Origin: Caulobacteraceae bacterium
GTDB taxonomy: Bacteria > Pseudomonadota > Alphaproteobacteria > Caulobacterales > Aquidulcibacteraceae
Length of the DNA stretch: 64,000 bases
Direction: 5' to 3'
Assembly (NCBI GenBank): GCA_016703335.1
Contig: JADJCG010000011.1
Span: forward strand, 62,001-126,000
The translations under genes were made by a program, and so were the position numbers. The notes beneath the pieces are model-generated. The model had not been told where the DNA came from. It did no database searches and worked only from the letters and a program-made list of their open reading frames with translations. Positions 1 through 8,941 of this stretch are shown one piece after another. Position 1 is the first letter of the stretch; every line of letters begins with the position of its first letter.

Positions 1-421
1 ATGCGCTGCTTGCAACGCCAGCAGTCCATCGCGAACCCGCGGCCGCATCATAGGCCTCATGGCGTTGGTCAGATCAATACGCGATGGCCGCGCGCAACGG
101 CCAATTCCACGAGTTCGATGATCTGTGGGTTGAGGAAAGGCTCGCCGCCAGTGAAACCAATTTCGATCGCACCATCCGCAAGTGCCGCCACTTCCTCGAG
201 GAAAGGCGCGAAATCAGCCGTCGTGAAGTACTCAAACCGATCGTTAGTGGAGAGCTCTCGATGTAACAGTGCGCGCACGCGATGTTGCAGAGCGTCCCCG
301 TATTGACCCACAGCGTCTTTAGTCCGTCAAACGCCACACGCGCGCGGGGCTCGCCTTGGGCGGTAAGGTTCGGATCGCAGAACTTCGTGTACGGCGGATC
401 AGTGACAGTCATGGGTTTCAT
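1..421 (-). CDS. Radical SAM protein, frameshifted, C-terminus beyond window
   Basis: The N-terminal part carries the radical SAM cluster motif CNIACAHCY (CxxxCxxC) about 45 residues after the ATG at 421. The frame breaks near 250. The next frame continues with FTGGEPFLNPQ, the SAM-binding GGE motif of the family, and ends near 69. A third frame then gives TNAMRPMMRPRVRDG up to the window edge. Two indels thus split what reads as one gene. The start codon overlaps the stop of the upstream radical SAM gene as ATGA, so the two are translationally coupled. The substrate is unknown; the family makes a 5'-deoxyadenosyl radical using a [4Fe-4S] cluster. The frameshifts may be sequencing errors. Confidence 0.75.
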
Positions 422-1534
422 ACGTTCGGCAAAGACGACGACATGGAATCCCCGGCTCTCGCGCCGGCCAAGCGCTGTGCGCGGATCGCAGCCAAATCAT
501 CCCCCCAATTGCGCCGCGAAATATGCATCGCAGCCGATGCAGACATTAGCAAAGGTCCGCCCTTTGGGGTCCGATACGGTAGAAGCGTTGCGATAAGCTT
601 CCCGGCTCCAGCCGGCGCTTAGCCCCATCGCTTCGGGATCGCCTGCATTGATCGCTTCAAACGCTGGGTGGCCTCTCAAACTGTCGAGAATATCGGTCAG
701 GCGCTCCTCGGCCACGCTGCCCAGCGGCGCCTTAGTCTTGAGACAGCACGGATAGACAGAGCCGTCCGGTTCGAGCGCAACCTCTGAACCCGCCTGACCG
801 TAGTTCAGAAAGTTCTTTCCACCGCTCCAGCGGGCGCAAAATTGGTTTCGTATGTCGCTTCAGAGAGGCCATTCGCCTAGCCACGGCCGCGCGGCCAAAG
901 TTCGCCAATCCACAAGTCGGGCTGCGCGCCAAAGAACAAAGAACGGTCCGCGATCGTCATCGGCGGGCCTAGATCCCGGCGCTTTCAGACGCGGATCTCG
1001 CGCGCCCCCCAAACCTACTTCTCGCGCGCCGAACAGCGCCATCATCGCGCGCACATCCTCCATCAACGCGAACTTCTTGTCTCCTTCCAACCCAACGTGG
1101 AAGTCATCGATCGAGGCGATCGCTATCGTACGCACACCACGTGACAGCATGCCTTCGATATGCTCGGGGGTCAGAATGTCTCCCGTCGTTTGGATCGAAA
1201 TGTGCGGCCCCCGATCACCCCAACGACGGCCTATCTCTTCAAGAACCGGATAGAACAATTCCTCGCGCACGCCGTCGATCAACACCTCGCCGCCAGCCAG
1301 CACCAAGAGCGTACGCTTGCGCGCGCCACTGGCGTCCACAAAACTCATATCTTCCGGTAGGTTTGCAATGATGTTGCGATAGGCGCTCTGTCCCTCACCC
1401 ACGACGCGCTTTAGGTCTTCGCGCACATACGGCCGAAAGCGATCATCGTAGCAATGCTTGCATCGCCGATGGCACGCCCAGGTCAAAACCCAATAGATCG
1501 CTTCCACTGCGCACCTCAAAAAGTTCCTGATCAC
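418..1534 (-). CDS. Radical SAM protein with Cys-rich C-terminal domain, frameshifted
   Basis: The open stretch running down to 860 holds CHRRCKHCY, the CxxxCxxC cluster motif, and IQTTGDILT further on. The frame breaks at about 950-840. The following frames read NFCARWSGG, SVYPCCLKTKAPLGSVAEERL and FANVCIGCDAYFAAQ, an auxiliary Cys pattern like a SPASM or twitch domain. A last break sits in a run of six C at 501-506, after which the frame runs to TGA at 418, overlapping the ATG of the next radical SAM gene. A GTG at 1534 is the most reasonable start; the open frame extends to 1723 but would run into the divergent DUF547 gene. The function is unknown. The paired arrangement suggests two enzymes acting on one pathway. 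Confidence 0.7.
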
Positions 1535-1639
1535 CAGAATGCCGACAGATTGCCGGGTCAAGTGCGCCCAGAAGCAGCACGACTGTATCCAAAGGACGCG
1601 CCGCTGCGTATCGAAAGAAGTGAAGTTGGGAGAATCCTT

Positions 1640-2427
1640 ATGCTTGGCCGCAAGCTGCTCGTCGCCGCGATCCTCGCGTTGGGGAATGGTCGGCGCACCC
1701 GTCGCCGCGCACGCCGCAGACACTGCCGCTTACGATCGCTTGCTGACGCGGTACGTGGCCGCTTCAGCGGACGGCATCAATCGCGTGCGCTATGCGGCCT
1801 GGGTGTCGAGCTCTGAAGATGTTCGCGCGCTCAACGCCTATGTGGCCTCACTTGAACGCGATCGCCCGTCGCGCATGACGCGCGATGAACAACTCGCCCA
1901 TTGGATCAACCTCTACAACGCTGTCACGCTCCAGATCATCCTTGAGAATTACCCGGTACGATCGATCCGCGACATCCGCAGCCAAACCTTGGATCCGCGC
2001 GGCCTGATTGGTCCATGGCGAACACCGCGTGTCAGCGTCGAAAGCCGGCGCTTGAGCCTAGATCAGATTGAGAATTCAATCCTCCGCCGTGACTTCAACG
2101 AACCGCGCATTCACTACGCAATCAATTGCGCTTCAATCGGCTGTCCGATCTTGCGGCACGCGCCTGGCGGGCCGAGACCATGGACGCTGATCTGACCGCA
2201 GCGGCGCGCGCCCACATCAACCACCGCGCGGCGTGTCGATTGACTCCCGGGGGCGGGTTCGCATTTCAACAATATATCGATGGTTCGCCGCCGACTTCGG
2301 CGGCGACGCCGCTGGCGTTTTGACCCATCTGCGCCGGTTCGCTTCACCGGAACTGCAGGCGCGCCTAGCTCGAGCGACAACAATCTCAAATTATAACTAC
2401 GATTGGGCTCTGAACGGATCGAACTGA
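1640..2427 (+). CDS. DUF547 exported protein, frameshifted
   Basis: The start is ATG 1640, preceded by GGGAG at 1628-1632. A signal peptide MLGRKLLVAAILALG is followed by a frameshift in GGGG near 1681 and then VAAHAADTAAYDRLL, an Ala-x-Ala cleavage region. The mature part contains WINLYNAVTLQIILENYPVRSIRDI-type sequence, the hallmark of DUF547, then NCASIGCP. Two more frame breaks near 2150 and 2235 separate LAARAWRAETMDADL and GRVRISTIYRWFAADFGGD, both normal parts of the family. The protein ends YDYDWALNG-like at 2427. DUF547 proteins are periplasmic and papain-like in fold, with no settled role. It diverges from the radical SAM pair, so a shared promoter region at 1535-1639 is possible. 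Confidence 0.75.
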
Positions 2428-2545
2428 AGGGCCAGTGCCGAGGTAGGTGGTTGTACAAAATCTCGCGAGTGACCTTGAGGAAACCTCCGAGCCGTACGTG
2501 ACTTCGATACTGCTGGCATCAAGTTTGCGACTCCGCAGCGCGATG

Positions 2546-3211
2546 CTACGGCTGTTCGTTTGTAATGTCCTCGCTTGCAAAGCCTGTCAGACGATCCGCG
2601 ACCGCGAAGAAAACAGCCAGCCCGCTCGTAATGACGACGCTCCAAAGCGGCTGCAGCCACGATAGGCCGAATGCAACGGCGTACAGCAGAAGAGTTACAA
2701 GATACGTCCGGCTTATTCGCCTACGATCATGCGCTTCAACTGATGGCATCAACCGAGCGGCGTCACTCGCGATGTAGCGCCACAGCAGATTGAGCCAAAG
2801 CGCTGCCACAGTCAGCACACCAGTAAACACCGCTGCCGCGACGGGCGCATCCGCACCGGTGAAGTGATCCGCTAATAGCGCCGTCGAAAATGGCATCACA
2901 GCCACGCCCAATAACAAGAGCCCGTTTAGGTAGAGGAAGCTTGTGTCAGCGCGAGTAGCAATCCGCATCAACTCGTGGTGGGCGACCCAAAGAATGTAAA
3001 TGTTGAGGAAGCTAATCAGGTAGGCGGCGGCCACAGGCCAGAGCTCCAGCAACTGCTCGAATAACGGCAGCGTGCTGCCCTCTGGCAAACGCAGGTCGAT
3101 GACCAACAACGTAATGACGATTGCGAAAAAGCCATCGCTGAAGCCCTCCACCCGGTGGGTGCCGCGATCGATCTCCTGGGACGCCTCACTGGGAGAAGAT
3201 CCTTCTGTCAT
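2546..3211 (-). CDS. TMEM175-family (DUF1211) potassium channel-like membrane protein
   Basis: 221 residues. Near the N-terminus it has RVEGFSDGFFAIVITLLVIDLRLP, of which the RxxxFSD motif at the start of helix 1 defines the prokaryotic TMEM175 family. About six hydrophobic helices follow, as usual for one bacterial repeat unit. Family members form K+-selective channels in the cytoplasmic membrane. The gene converges on the DUF547 gene, with about 120 bases between them. It stands as a single transcription unit: the gene upstream on the same strand ends 34 bases before it, so weak coupling to the FAD oxidoreductase is possible. Confidence 0.8.
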   Translation of the reverse strand: MTEGSSPSEASQEIDRGTHRVEGFSDGFFAIVITLLVIDLRLPEGSTLPLFEQLLELWPVAAAYLISFLNIYILWVAHHELMRIATRADTSFLYLNGLLLLGVAVMPFSTALLADHFTGADAPVAAAVFTGVLTVAALWLNLLWRYIASDAARLMPSVEAHDRRRISRTYLVTLLLYAVAFGLSWLQPLWSVVITSGLAVFFAVADRLTGFASEDITNEQP

Positions 3212-3245
3212 TCAGCTGCGCTTTGAGATGTATTGTCCACAGTGC

Positions 3246-4506
3246 TCATTCAATGTGAACCGGCCGATAAGGATCAAAGCCGGACGAAAAAGGCTCCGGC
3301 GTGCCTCTGAGAATTCCCTCGATGATCCGCGAACCCAATGCGGCGAAGGTGATGCCGTTGCCCCCGAAGCCGTACGCGAGATAAACCCGATCCATATTCC
3401 GCGCCGCGCCGATAGCTGGCAATCCATCTGGGGAGCCGCCGAACGTGGGAAGCCCAAGCGCAATCAAACTTGATATCGTCGCGCTCCAGTAGACCCGCCG
3501 CTTTTCGTTCAAGAGTGGCGCTCTTTTCGCCAATCAGCGCGTCGCGCCGTTCTGCATCCACGAAATCTTCGTCCTCGCCGCCAATGATGATGCGGCCATC
3601 CGCCGTTGCTCGCGCATAGAGGTATGGGTCTGACGACTCCCAGATCAGCGCGTTCTCCTTCCATGCCGGCGCCTCACCAGGCCTGCTGGCGATCGCAAAA
3701 CTCGACGATAACGAATAGTGCGAGGGCAAGAAGAAGCGCGCTGCTTCATAGCCAGTCGCAAGGACGACGTGGCGTGCTTGAATGCGCTCTCCCGTCTCGC
3801 AAAAAATCGCGATCCCGTCTCGCACAGGTTCCAGCCGTTCAACCACGACAGGATACGCTACGGTGGCCCCTGCTGCGCACGCGCTTTTCAGCAGCCCGCG
3901 GGTAAGCGCAACGGGGTCGACCTCATAACTCCCGGCAGAGAGGAGCGCGGGGCGACTTGCGATTTCGAAACGCTCCATGACTGCTCCACCCTCTAGGAAC
4001 TCGGAGGGGAGGCCAGCTTTGCGACGAAGCTCTAGTTCAGACTGAAGCCCATCCGCACCGAGCACATCGCCGGCAAGGTAAAGTTCGGGTCGCGCCATCC
4101 AATTACAGGCGATATCATTCTCGCGCACCACGCGATCCAGCACGCTGACTGCCTCGAACACACTTCGCCAGCGTGCGATCGCCTGCTCTTCTCCAACCAT
4201 CTTGGTAAGATGTATGAGCGGGGTATCCGCGCCCCACATAACAAGCGCCGTCGAAGCTGCAGTTGCGCCGCTCGCGGGAACGCGTTGGTCGAGCACAGCA
4301 ACGTCCATCCCATTGTGGGCCAGACGCTGAGCGACCATCGCACCCATGACGCCCGCGCCGATGACGACGACATCGGACGCATGACGAAGCGGATCGGACG
4401 GATGTGGGCGCCGCTCGTCACGCCAACAATTTCGCCCGCCGCGCAGGTTGATTTTTTCAGTCAACAACACTTTTGTTCTCGCGTGCAGCACGAAACTAAA
4501 GGCCAA
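3246..4506 (-). CDS. FAD-dependent oxidoreductase (DAO/glycine oxidase family), frameshifted near the end
   Basis: An N-terminal dinucleotide fold VVVIGAGVMGAMVAQRLA (GxGxxG) lies about 47 residues after the first ATG. It is followed by VLDQRVPASGATAAS, typical of D-amino-acid oxidase-like FAD enzymes. The frame is open to about 3475; the last family block, YLAYGFGGNGITFAALGSRI with the second FAD contact, is in another frame (to 3246). The break is likely a single indel. The true start may lie nearer to the Rossmann fold, since the first 40 residues look unlike the family, but no other ATG lies in between. The substrate cannot be deduced; an amine or amino acid is usual. Confidence 0.75.
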
Positions 4507-4732
4507 CTTGAGTGCCTAAAGCGGCTTCGGATCTGCAGGACGGCAACGGCAGTGTCTCAACTGCGTTCCATCGGGACCGCGCACCGCCGACGACCAAGGA
4601 GAACAATTTAGCGATGCATCGCTCGGATTTGCACGCGCGACACCGGTTCGACGATCAACTGCAAGCGACGCGATTTAATCGGAACAGTGGGCACGAGAGA
4701 GTTGAAAACGCATTCTCAGTGAAGGACAGCCA
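4507..4732. other. Intergenic region, no gene recognised
   Basis: 226 bases between the divergent FAD oxidoreductase and the stress operon. It contains short open frames, none with a family-like sequence. GAAGGACAG just before 4733 is the ribosome binding site of the next gene. It presumably holds two divergent promoters, which I cannot place. Confidence 0.4.
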
Positions 4733-5193
4733 ATGGATACCCCCAATGGAACTCCCCGGCGCGGTAGCGCCGGACGATGCCGCTCGCCGCATCAAAGACT
4801 TCTGCCACGACGGTCGTCGATCACACGAGGCAACTCGCGGCGGAAAAAGCCGGTGAAGGCGCAGAGCGTATTGCAACCTCCGCACAAGGCACCGCTGAGG
4901 CGCTTCGCCGTGCCGCCACCGAAATGCACGGCGACAACGCGTGGATAGGCACAGCGCTCCGTAATTCCGCTGACGGCCTGGATCGCGCAACGCGCTCAAT
5001 CGCGTGCGGCCACTTTTCGCGCGGCATCGCCGATCTGAACAACTTTGCCCGAAATCAGCCGGCAATCTTCTTGGGCGCGAGTGTCGCATTGGGATTTGCA
5101 CTCGCCCGCGTCGGCAAAACCGCAATCGAAGCTGCAAACGACGGGGACGCATCTCCAGGATATGAAGATCCGTCTCGTCCGGCGGGCGTGTAG
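4733..5193 (+). CDS. Nutrient-stress/envelope-associated small protein, frameshifted N-terminus
   Basis: The start ATG 4733 follows GAAGGACAG. The reading frame shifts twice in the first 60 codons: DDAARRIKD is in one frame, then DHTRQLAAEKAGEGAERIATSAQGTAEALRRAA continues in a third and stays open to TAG 5193. The central part is an amphipathic helix rich in Ala, Glu and Arg. The C-terminal part NQPAIFLGASVALGFALARV is one membrane helix. Proteins of this type sit in front of holin-X-like and DUF3618 genes in many alphaproteobacteria and are induced by nutrient or envelope stress. The next gene starts 3 bases later, so this is the first gene of an operon. Confidence 0.6.
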
Positions 5194-5195
5194 CC

Positions 5196-5582
5196 ATGCA
5201 AAGCGAACGCACCCTGCCAGAGCTCACCATGGATTTGGCCAGCCAAGTCGGCGACCTTTTGCGCAATGAAGTGCGCCTTGCACGTGCGGAGGCCGTGGAA
5301 AGCGCCAAGCACATGGGCGGCGGCATCGCGCGCGTTGCCCTTGGCGTTGTTTTGGCGGGCTCCGCCGCCACCCTCGGGTTGTTCGCGCTGGCCTATGCGT
5401 TGGCTGAGACCATTCCGATGTGGGCCGCGGCTCTTGTCGGCGCGGTCATCGCCGGACTCCTCGCCTATCTCCTCATCAAAACTGGCCTCAAGGCCGCTTC
5501 GGTCGACAACGTCTCTCTGCCACGCACTGCGAAGCAGGTGTCGCGCGACCTTCGAGCCATCAAGGAAAATGTAACGTCATGA
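5196..5582 (+). CDS. Phage holin family (holin-X-like) membrane protein
   Basis: 128 residues. A short amphipathic N-terminus (LPELTMDLASQVGDLLRNEVRLARAE) leads into two strongly hydrophobic helices, VALGVVLAGSAATLGLFALAYAL and MWAAALVGAVIAGLLAYLLI. This is the layout of the Actinobacterial Holin-X / Phage_holin_3_6 family. In this setting it is a housekeeping membrane protein rather than a lysis gene, because its neighbours are stress proteins and no phage genes are present. It ends in an ATGA overlap with the DUF3618 gene. Confidence 0.75.
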   Translation: MQSERTLPELTMDLASQVGDLLRNEVRLARAEAVESAKHMGGGIARVALGVVLAGSAATLGLFALAYALAETIPMWAAALVGAVIAGLLAYLLIKTGLKAASVDNVSLPRTAKQVSRDLRAIKENVTS

Positions 5583-6359
5583 GTATGGAAACAGATCGCA
5601 TCGAGGCCGACTTGAACGAGTCACGCCATCGGTTGAACGACACGCTCTCAGCACTGGGCAGCTTTCACCGGGCCAAATGCTCGATGAAGTTCTTGGCTTG
5701 GCGCAGGGCCAAGCTGGACAGTTCGCGTCAAAGCTCGGGCAGTCAGGTTAAAGAGAACCGCCCGACGCTGCTCATTGCAGCGGGGGTTGGCATGCTCTTC
5801 CTGAACCGCGGCAATAACGGCAGTAATGCCAGCAACGACGACTGGCACAGCGAAAGTCGTTATCGCTCACTTGAAGAAGCCCGTTGGTCCACGCCGCGCA
5901 ACGCCAATGAGAGCGACGACGCCTACAATGACCGCGTGCACATGGCTTACGCTAAGGCGCTCGATCTGAAGGAGATGGCCGGCGAAGCCACGCACGCATT
6001 TAAAGAACGTGTGTCGAAAACAGTGCAAGGCATCCAACGCCGGGCGGGCGACGTGCGTGCTCGCATGAACCAGACCGCGTCCGACATGTCCCAGTACGCA
6101 CAGGAGCAATCCCGGAACTTCGGCGCCGAAGTCTCATCCGTGTCGCACCGGGCGCAAAATCTCCTATCGCGACACCCCGCTGGCAGCTGGCGCGATCGCT
6201 CTAGCGGTGGGCGCACTGATCGGCAGCGCGACGCCGCTGAGTGACACCGAGCGCGACGGTCTGAGCGGCATCGCGAACAAAGCGACTCGCGTCGGCGCAG
6301 ATCTAGCTGAACGCGGCGCTCGCGCGGTGAGCCAACAGGTCGACGGTGCGGTGCACTAG
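5579..6359 (+). CDS. DUF3618 domain protein, frameshifted
   Basis: The ATG at 5579 overlaps the previous stop. The N-terminus IEADLNESRHRLNDTLSALG is the DUF3618 signature. Between about 5660 and 5745 the frame is off: the other frame reads SPGQMLDEVLGLAQGQAGQFASKLG, the expected continuation. It then returns to give NRPTLLIAAGVGMLFLNR, a short membrane helix. A long charged coiled-coil-like stretch follows. A further break near 6160 puts AAGAIALAVGALIGSATPLSDTERDG and the C-terminus in another frame, ending at TAG 6357-6359. Family members are membrane-anchored proteins of unknown role. A hairpin terminator follows. Confidence 0.65.
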
Positions 6360-6380
6360 GCGCAAACGACCGAAGTGATT

Positions 6381-6404
6381 GAGGGGCCCGGCAACGGGCC
6401 TCTC
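6381..6404 (+). terminator. Hairpin terminator after the DUF3618 operon
   Basis: AGGGGCCCG and CGGGCCTCT form a stem (one G-T pair) around GCAA, 22 bases after the stop codon, followed by TTGCGT. The T run is weak, but the position and strength fit a rho-independent terminator. Confidence 0.6.
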
Positions 6405-7121
6405 TTGCGTCAAACGTGAGCGTAACACGTTGAGGGGCCCGCTCGTCTCCGGATACGCATCTCAGGCCTAGGCCACGTCCTTGAAGCAGGTCACTCAGCG
6501 GGGCGTGCTCACACACTGCCGAACGCGCTCGGCTGGCAAAGCCCCCTGTTCGGTTGCGTACAGAGTTGCGCGCAGTCTGCGGACTAAGGTTCTCCGTCCC
6601 GCGTTCATCTCGACATCATGTGTATTGGCTAGGCGGCTTGCTGGTGGCTGTGGTGGATCGTTGGCCTGACGGCCTTCGTGGCGCAGTGCACAACGCCCTA
6701 AATCAAAATCAGCGCGATCAGCGCGACGATCAGGCTGGTGAAGGTTAGCAACGCCAGCAACTGCATTTTTTCACACGCAACATGAGCGCCCCCAGGGCCA
6801 ACGGCGCCAACGCCATCTAGTTCTGTGCAGCCAAAAAAGCGGCCCGGCGGGGACCGCTTTCCTAGCTTTGCGCGTCCGGTCACGGGGGAGTGTCTAGGAC
6901 GCGCACCGGTAAACGTCGATTGCGCGCGCCCGTTCCGATGGCGCAAGATTTTTCTTCTTCCGCGCTTAGCTGCGGTCTTGTTGAACGATCTTAGAGTGCT
7001 CGGCAGCGCTGAGACACTTGGCCCGAACCGCGCTGCCCTTGGCCCCCAAGCCACAGCCGGGGCCATGGTTGGCGAAAACCGTCACATTGGGATCCGCAGA
7101 GGTTTAGAACACTGGATCCCA

Positions 7122-7145
7122 ACGGGGCGGGGGCCAACGCCCCGT
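7122..7145. other. Perfect 8-bp inverted repeat (hairpin)
   Basis: ACGGGGCG and CGCCCCGT are separated by eight bases, giving a GC-rich stem. No T run follows on either strand, so a terminator role is uncertain. It lies 12 bases before the poly-G run. Confidence 0.5.
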
Positions 7146-7157
7146 CAAACAACGTTA

Positions 7158-7175
7158 GGGGGGGGGGGGGGGGGG
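7158..7175 (+). repeat. Run of 18 consecutive G
   Basis: An uninterrupted G18 tract, far longer than any other homopolymer in the window. It lies in non-coding DNA. It may be a slippage-prone tract or an assembly or base-calling artefact. Confidence 0.9.
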
Positions 7176-7204
7176 AGAGGGGATCCGTTAGAGAGCGAAA
7201 GCAC

Positions 7205-7558
7205 CTAATCCAACAGGGTCGGCGTCTCACGCCGCCAAACATACCCCACAACATACCCCGCAATTTGTATCCGAAATTTTAGGTTCGAGTCCCAAACTGG
7301 CTCCATCGCAGGCCGTTGCACGTGTCCCACAGAGGCGTCCCGACATTCCAACTTGAAACCTGAGACGCTTTGCGACACCCTTATTGCTGCTTCAGCGAGA
7401 TTGAAACGGCTGCGCGCAGCCGCAGAGCCAGGCGCACGCTGCCAAATCGGCAAGGCACGCTGCGCCCGCTGACGCTGGCGGTGGCGTAGCGCCAACAGAA
7501 GCCATTTGAGCCGGCGTTCACAACGGCGGACCGGGCGTAACGACTGCACATCCCGCAT
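7205..7558 (-). pseudogene. Relic of a DNA-binding gene like the one at 62329-62871
   Basis: Residues about 16-30 of this open frame read RLKWLLLALRHRQRQR. This matches the C-terminal QLKWLLLALRHRPRQH of the helix-turn-helix protein beside trbI, and the DNA is similar too (GCCATTTGAG at about 7502 and 62373). The helix-turn-helix part is missing and the rest of the frame looks random. A T-arm-like GGTTCGAGTCCC near 7283 could be an old attachment site. I take this as a remnant of a related conjugative element. The open frame itself probably makes no protein. Confidence 0.4.
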
Positions 7559-7630
7559 CTCTTAATAGCCAGTCAGCCCGCCCGGTCGCGAGCGCAACAG
7601 CTTGAAGCGCGTGAAACGCGGCTGCGAGAA

Positions 7631-7729
7631 CTAAAACTCGCCCGCACCGACTTTGTTGCGAGAGATTGAGACGGAGCAAATCTTCGCTGGCGCCACCATC
7701 GACGCCGCAATCATAAGAACGAATTTCAT
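7631..7729 (-). CDS. Small ORF, 32 residues, hydrophobic N-terminus
   Basis: ATG 7729 is preceded by AGGAGAGAC at ideal spacing and overlaps the end of the membrane protein gene upstream. The peptide MKFVLMIAASMVAPAKIC looks like the start of an export signal, followed by a short polar tail to TAG 7631. It could be a tiny exported protein or the start of a longer gene broken by an indel. Nothing recognisable follows in the other frames. Confidence 0.4.
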   Translation of the reverse strand: MKFVLMIAASMVAPAKICSVSISRNKVGAGEF

Positions 7730-8163
7730 GTGTCTCTCCTCGCGCGCGGCATACAGATAAGCGGCATCAGCGCAAAAATGACGAGGGTGGCGGCGTAGAT
7801 CACGCCCGCCGGCGTGACGAAGTGCGCCAGTTGATCGCTGAGCGTCATGCCGCGCAGACCAAAACCTACTGCAAGATCGGCAACTTGCTGCAGGATAAGC
7901 GCCACCAAGCCAATGGCGAGAAAGCTCGGCCATTCACCGCGCACGCGCGTCCAGCGAGGTGCGGCGCGGGCCGCAAACCACATCGCGGCGATCAAGAACG
8001 GCGCTTCGATCAAAACCGCGAGGGCGTTGCCGAGCCACGGCTCGAGCCAGATCACGCGAGCAGGCCCAAGCAGCAGACCCGCGGCAAACACGAGTGCGAA
8101 GTACACGGCCGCCGCATGCGGGACCCGCTTAGGGCTTTGCGGCGGCAGGTTCGTTTCGATCAT
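7726..8163 (-). CDS. Integral membrane protein of unknown function
   Basis: 145 residues with about four hydrophobic helices (AVYFALVFAAGLLLG, ALAVLIEAPFLIAAMWFA, SFLAIGLVALILQQVA, VIYAATLVIFALMPLI). The start ATG overlaps the stop of the SDR gene as ATGA, so the two are co-translated. I do not recognise a family with certainty. The fixed linkage to an SDR and two universal stress proteins suggests a stress or redox role. Confidence 0.6.
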   Translation of the reverse strand: MIETNLPPQSPKRVPHAAAVYFALVFAAGLLLGPARVIWLEPWLGNALAVLIEAPFLIAAMWFAARAAPRWTRVRGEWPSFLAIGLVALILQQVADLAVGFGLRGMTLSDQLAHFVTPAGVIYAATLVIFALMPLICMPRARRDT

Positions 8164-8930
8164 TGCGCGGTGTAGCCGCCGTCGATCACCAATTCAGCGC
8201 CAGTCACGAACTTGGATTCATCGGACGCGAGATAAAGAACGCCATAGGCGATGTCGTCCGCCTCGCCGAGATGGCCGACAGGGTGCAGACCTGTAACAAA
8301 CGCCTTCGCCGCTTCCGGGTCGGGTTGAGCGGCGAGATAATTCTCGACCATCGGCGTCCAGATGTAGCCTGGATGCACTGAGTTCACCCGAATCTTGTAG
8401 CCCGCTTTCGCACAATGCAGCGCAGCTGACTTGGTGAAAATGCGGACGCCGCCCTTGCTCGCATTGTAGGCGGCAAGGTCAGCATCACCAATCAATCCTT
8501 CGATCGACGAGAGGTTGATGATCGATCCGCCGCCGGTGTCTTTCATCGCGGCGACCGCGCTGCGCGTTCCCATAAAGACGCCATCGAGATTGACCGCCAT
8601 CAAGGCGCGCCACTGCTCCAGCGTTGTCGTCTCGACACTGCCGCCGAGCGCCACGCCAGCATTGTTCACGAGAATGTTCAACCGGCCGAAGCGGCGCAGA
8701 GTAGCGGCGCTCACCGCATCCCAATCCGTCTCGGATGAAACGTCCTGGCGCATGAACATGGCCTCACCGCCTGCCTCGACAATTTCCTCAGCGACTACGC
8801 GCCCCTCGCGCTCCTTAACGTCGGTGATCATCACCTTGGCGCCTTCGCGCGCCAGCAGCACGGCGCAAGCGCGCCCAAGGCCAAGACCGCCGCCAGTGAC
8901 CAACGCTACTTTGTTCTCTACGCGTCGCAT
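8160..8930 (-). CDS. SDR family oxidoreductase
   Basis: A classical short-chain dehydrogenase. The cofactor motif TGGGLGLGRA (TGxxxGxG) is near residue 12. NNAG follows in LNILVNNAGVALGG, then the catalytic Ser in SIINLSSIEG and YNASKGG carrying the Tyr and Lys of YxxxK. About 256 residues, the usual length. The Asp at the end of beta-2 (ITDVKER) points to NAD rather than NADP. The frame also opens at a GTG at 8942, overlapping the upstream stop; the ATG at 8930 fits family N-termini better. The substrate is unknown. It is part of the run of genes from the universal stress proteins. Confidence 0.85.
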   Translation of the reverse strand: MRRVENKVALVTGGGLGLGRACAVLLAREGAKVMITDVKEREGRVVAEEIVEAGGEAMFMRQDVSSETDWDAVSAATLRRFGRLNILVNNAGVALGGSVETTTLEQWRALMAVNLDGVFMGTRSAVAAMKDTGGGSIINLSSIEGLIGDADLAAYNASKGGVRIFTKSAALHCAKAGYKIRVNSVHPGYIWTPMVENYLAAQPDPEAAKAFVTGLHPVGHLGEADDIAYGVLYLASDESKFVTGAELVIDGGYTAQ

Positions 8931-8941
8931 TGGCGACCCCA

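Larger units (their letters stand above)
6405..7204. other. Non-coding or degenerate stretch
   Basis: No open frame here has family-like sequence or convincing codon use on either strand. The stretch holds the hairpin at 7122-7145 and the G run at 7158-7175. It lies between the end of the stress operon and the relic at 7205-7558. It may be decayed mobile-element DNA or a low-quality assembly join. Confidence 0.5.

Noticed and set aside
3072..3473. Open frames on the plus strand opposite the TMEM175 and FAD genes
   Set aside because: They are shadows in high-GC DNA without family-like sequence.
5420..6244. Larger frame from 5420 as start of the DUF3618 protein
   Set aside because: The part before 5579 lies inside the holin-like gene. 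The ATG with ATGA overlap is the better start.
7276..7300. tRNA or tmRNA 3' end suggested by GGTTCGAGTCCC
   Set aside because: No matching acceptor, D or anticodon stem upstream, and no CCA. Kept only as a possible attachment-site remnant.
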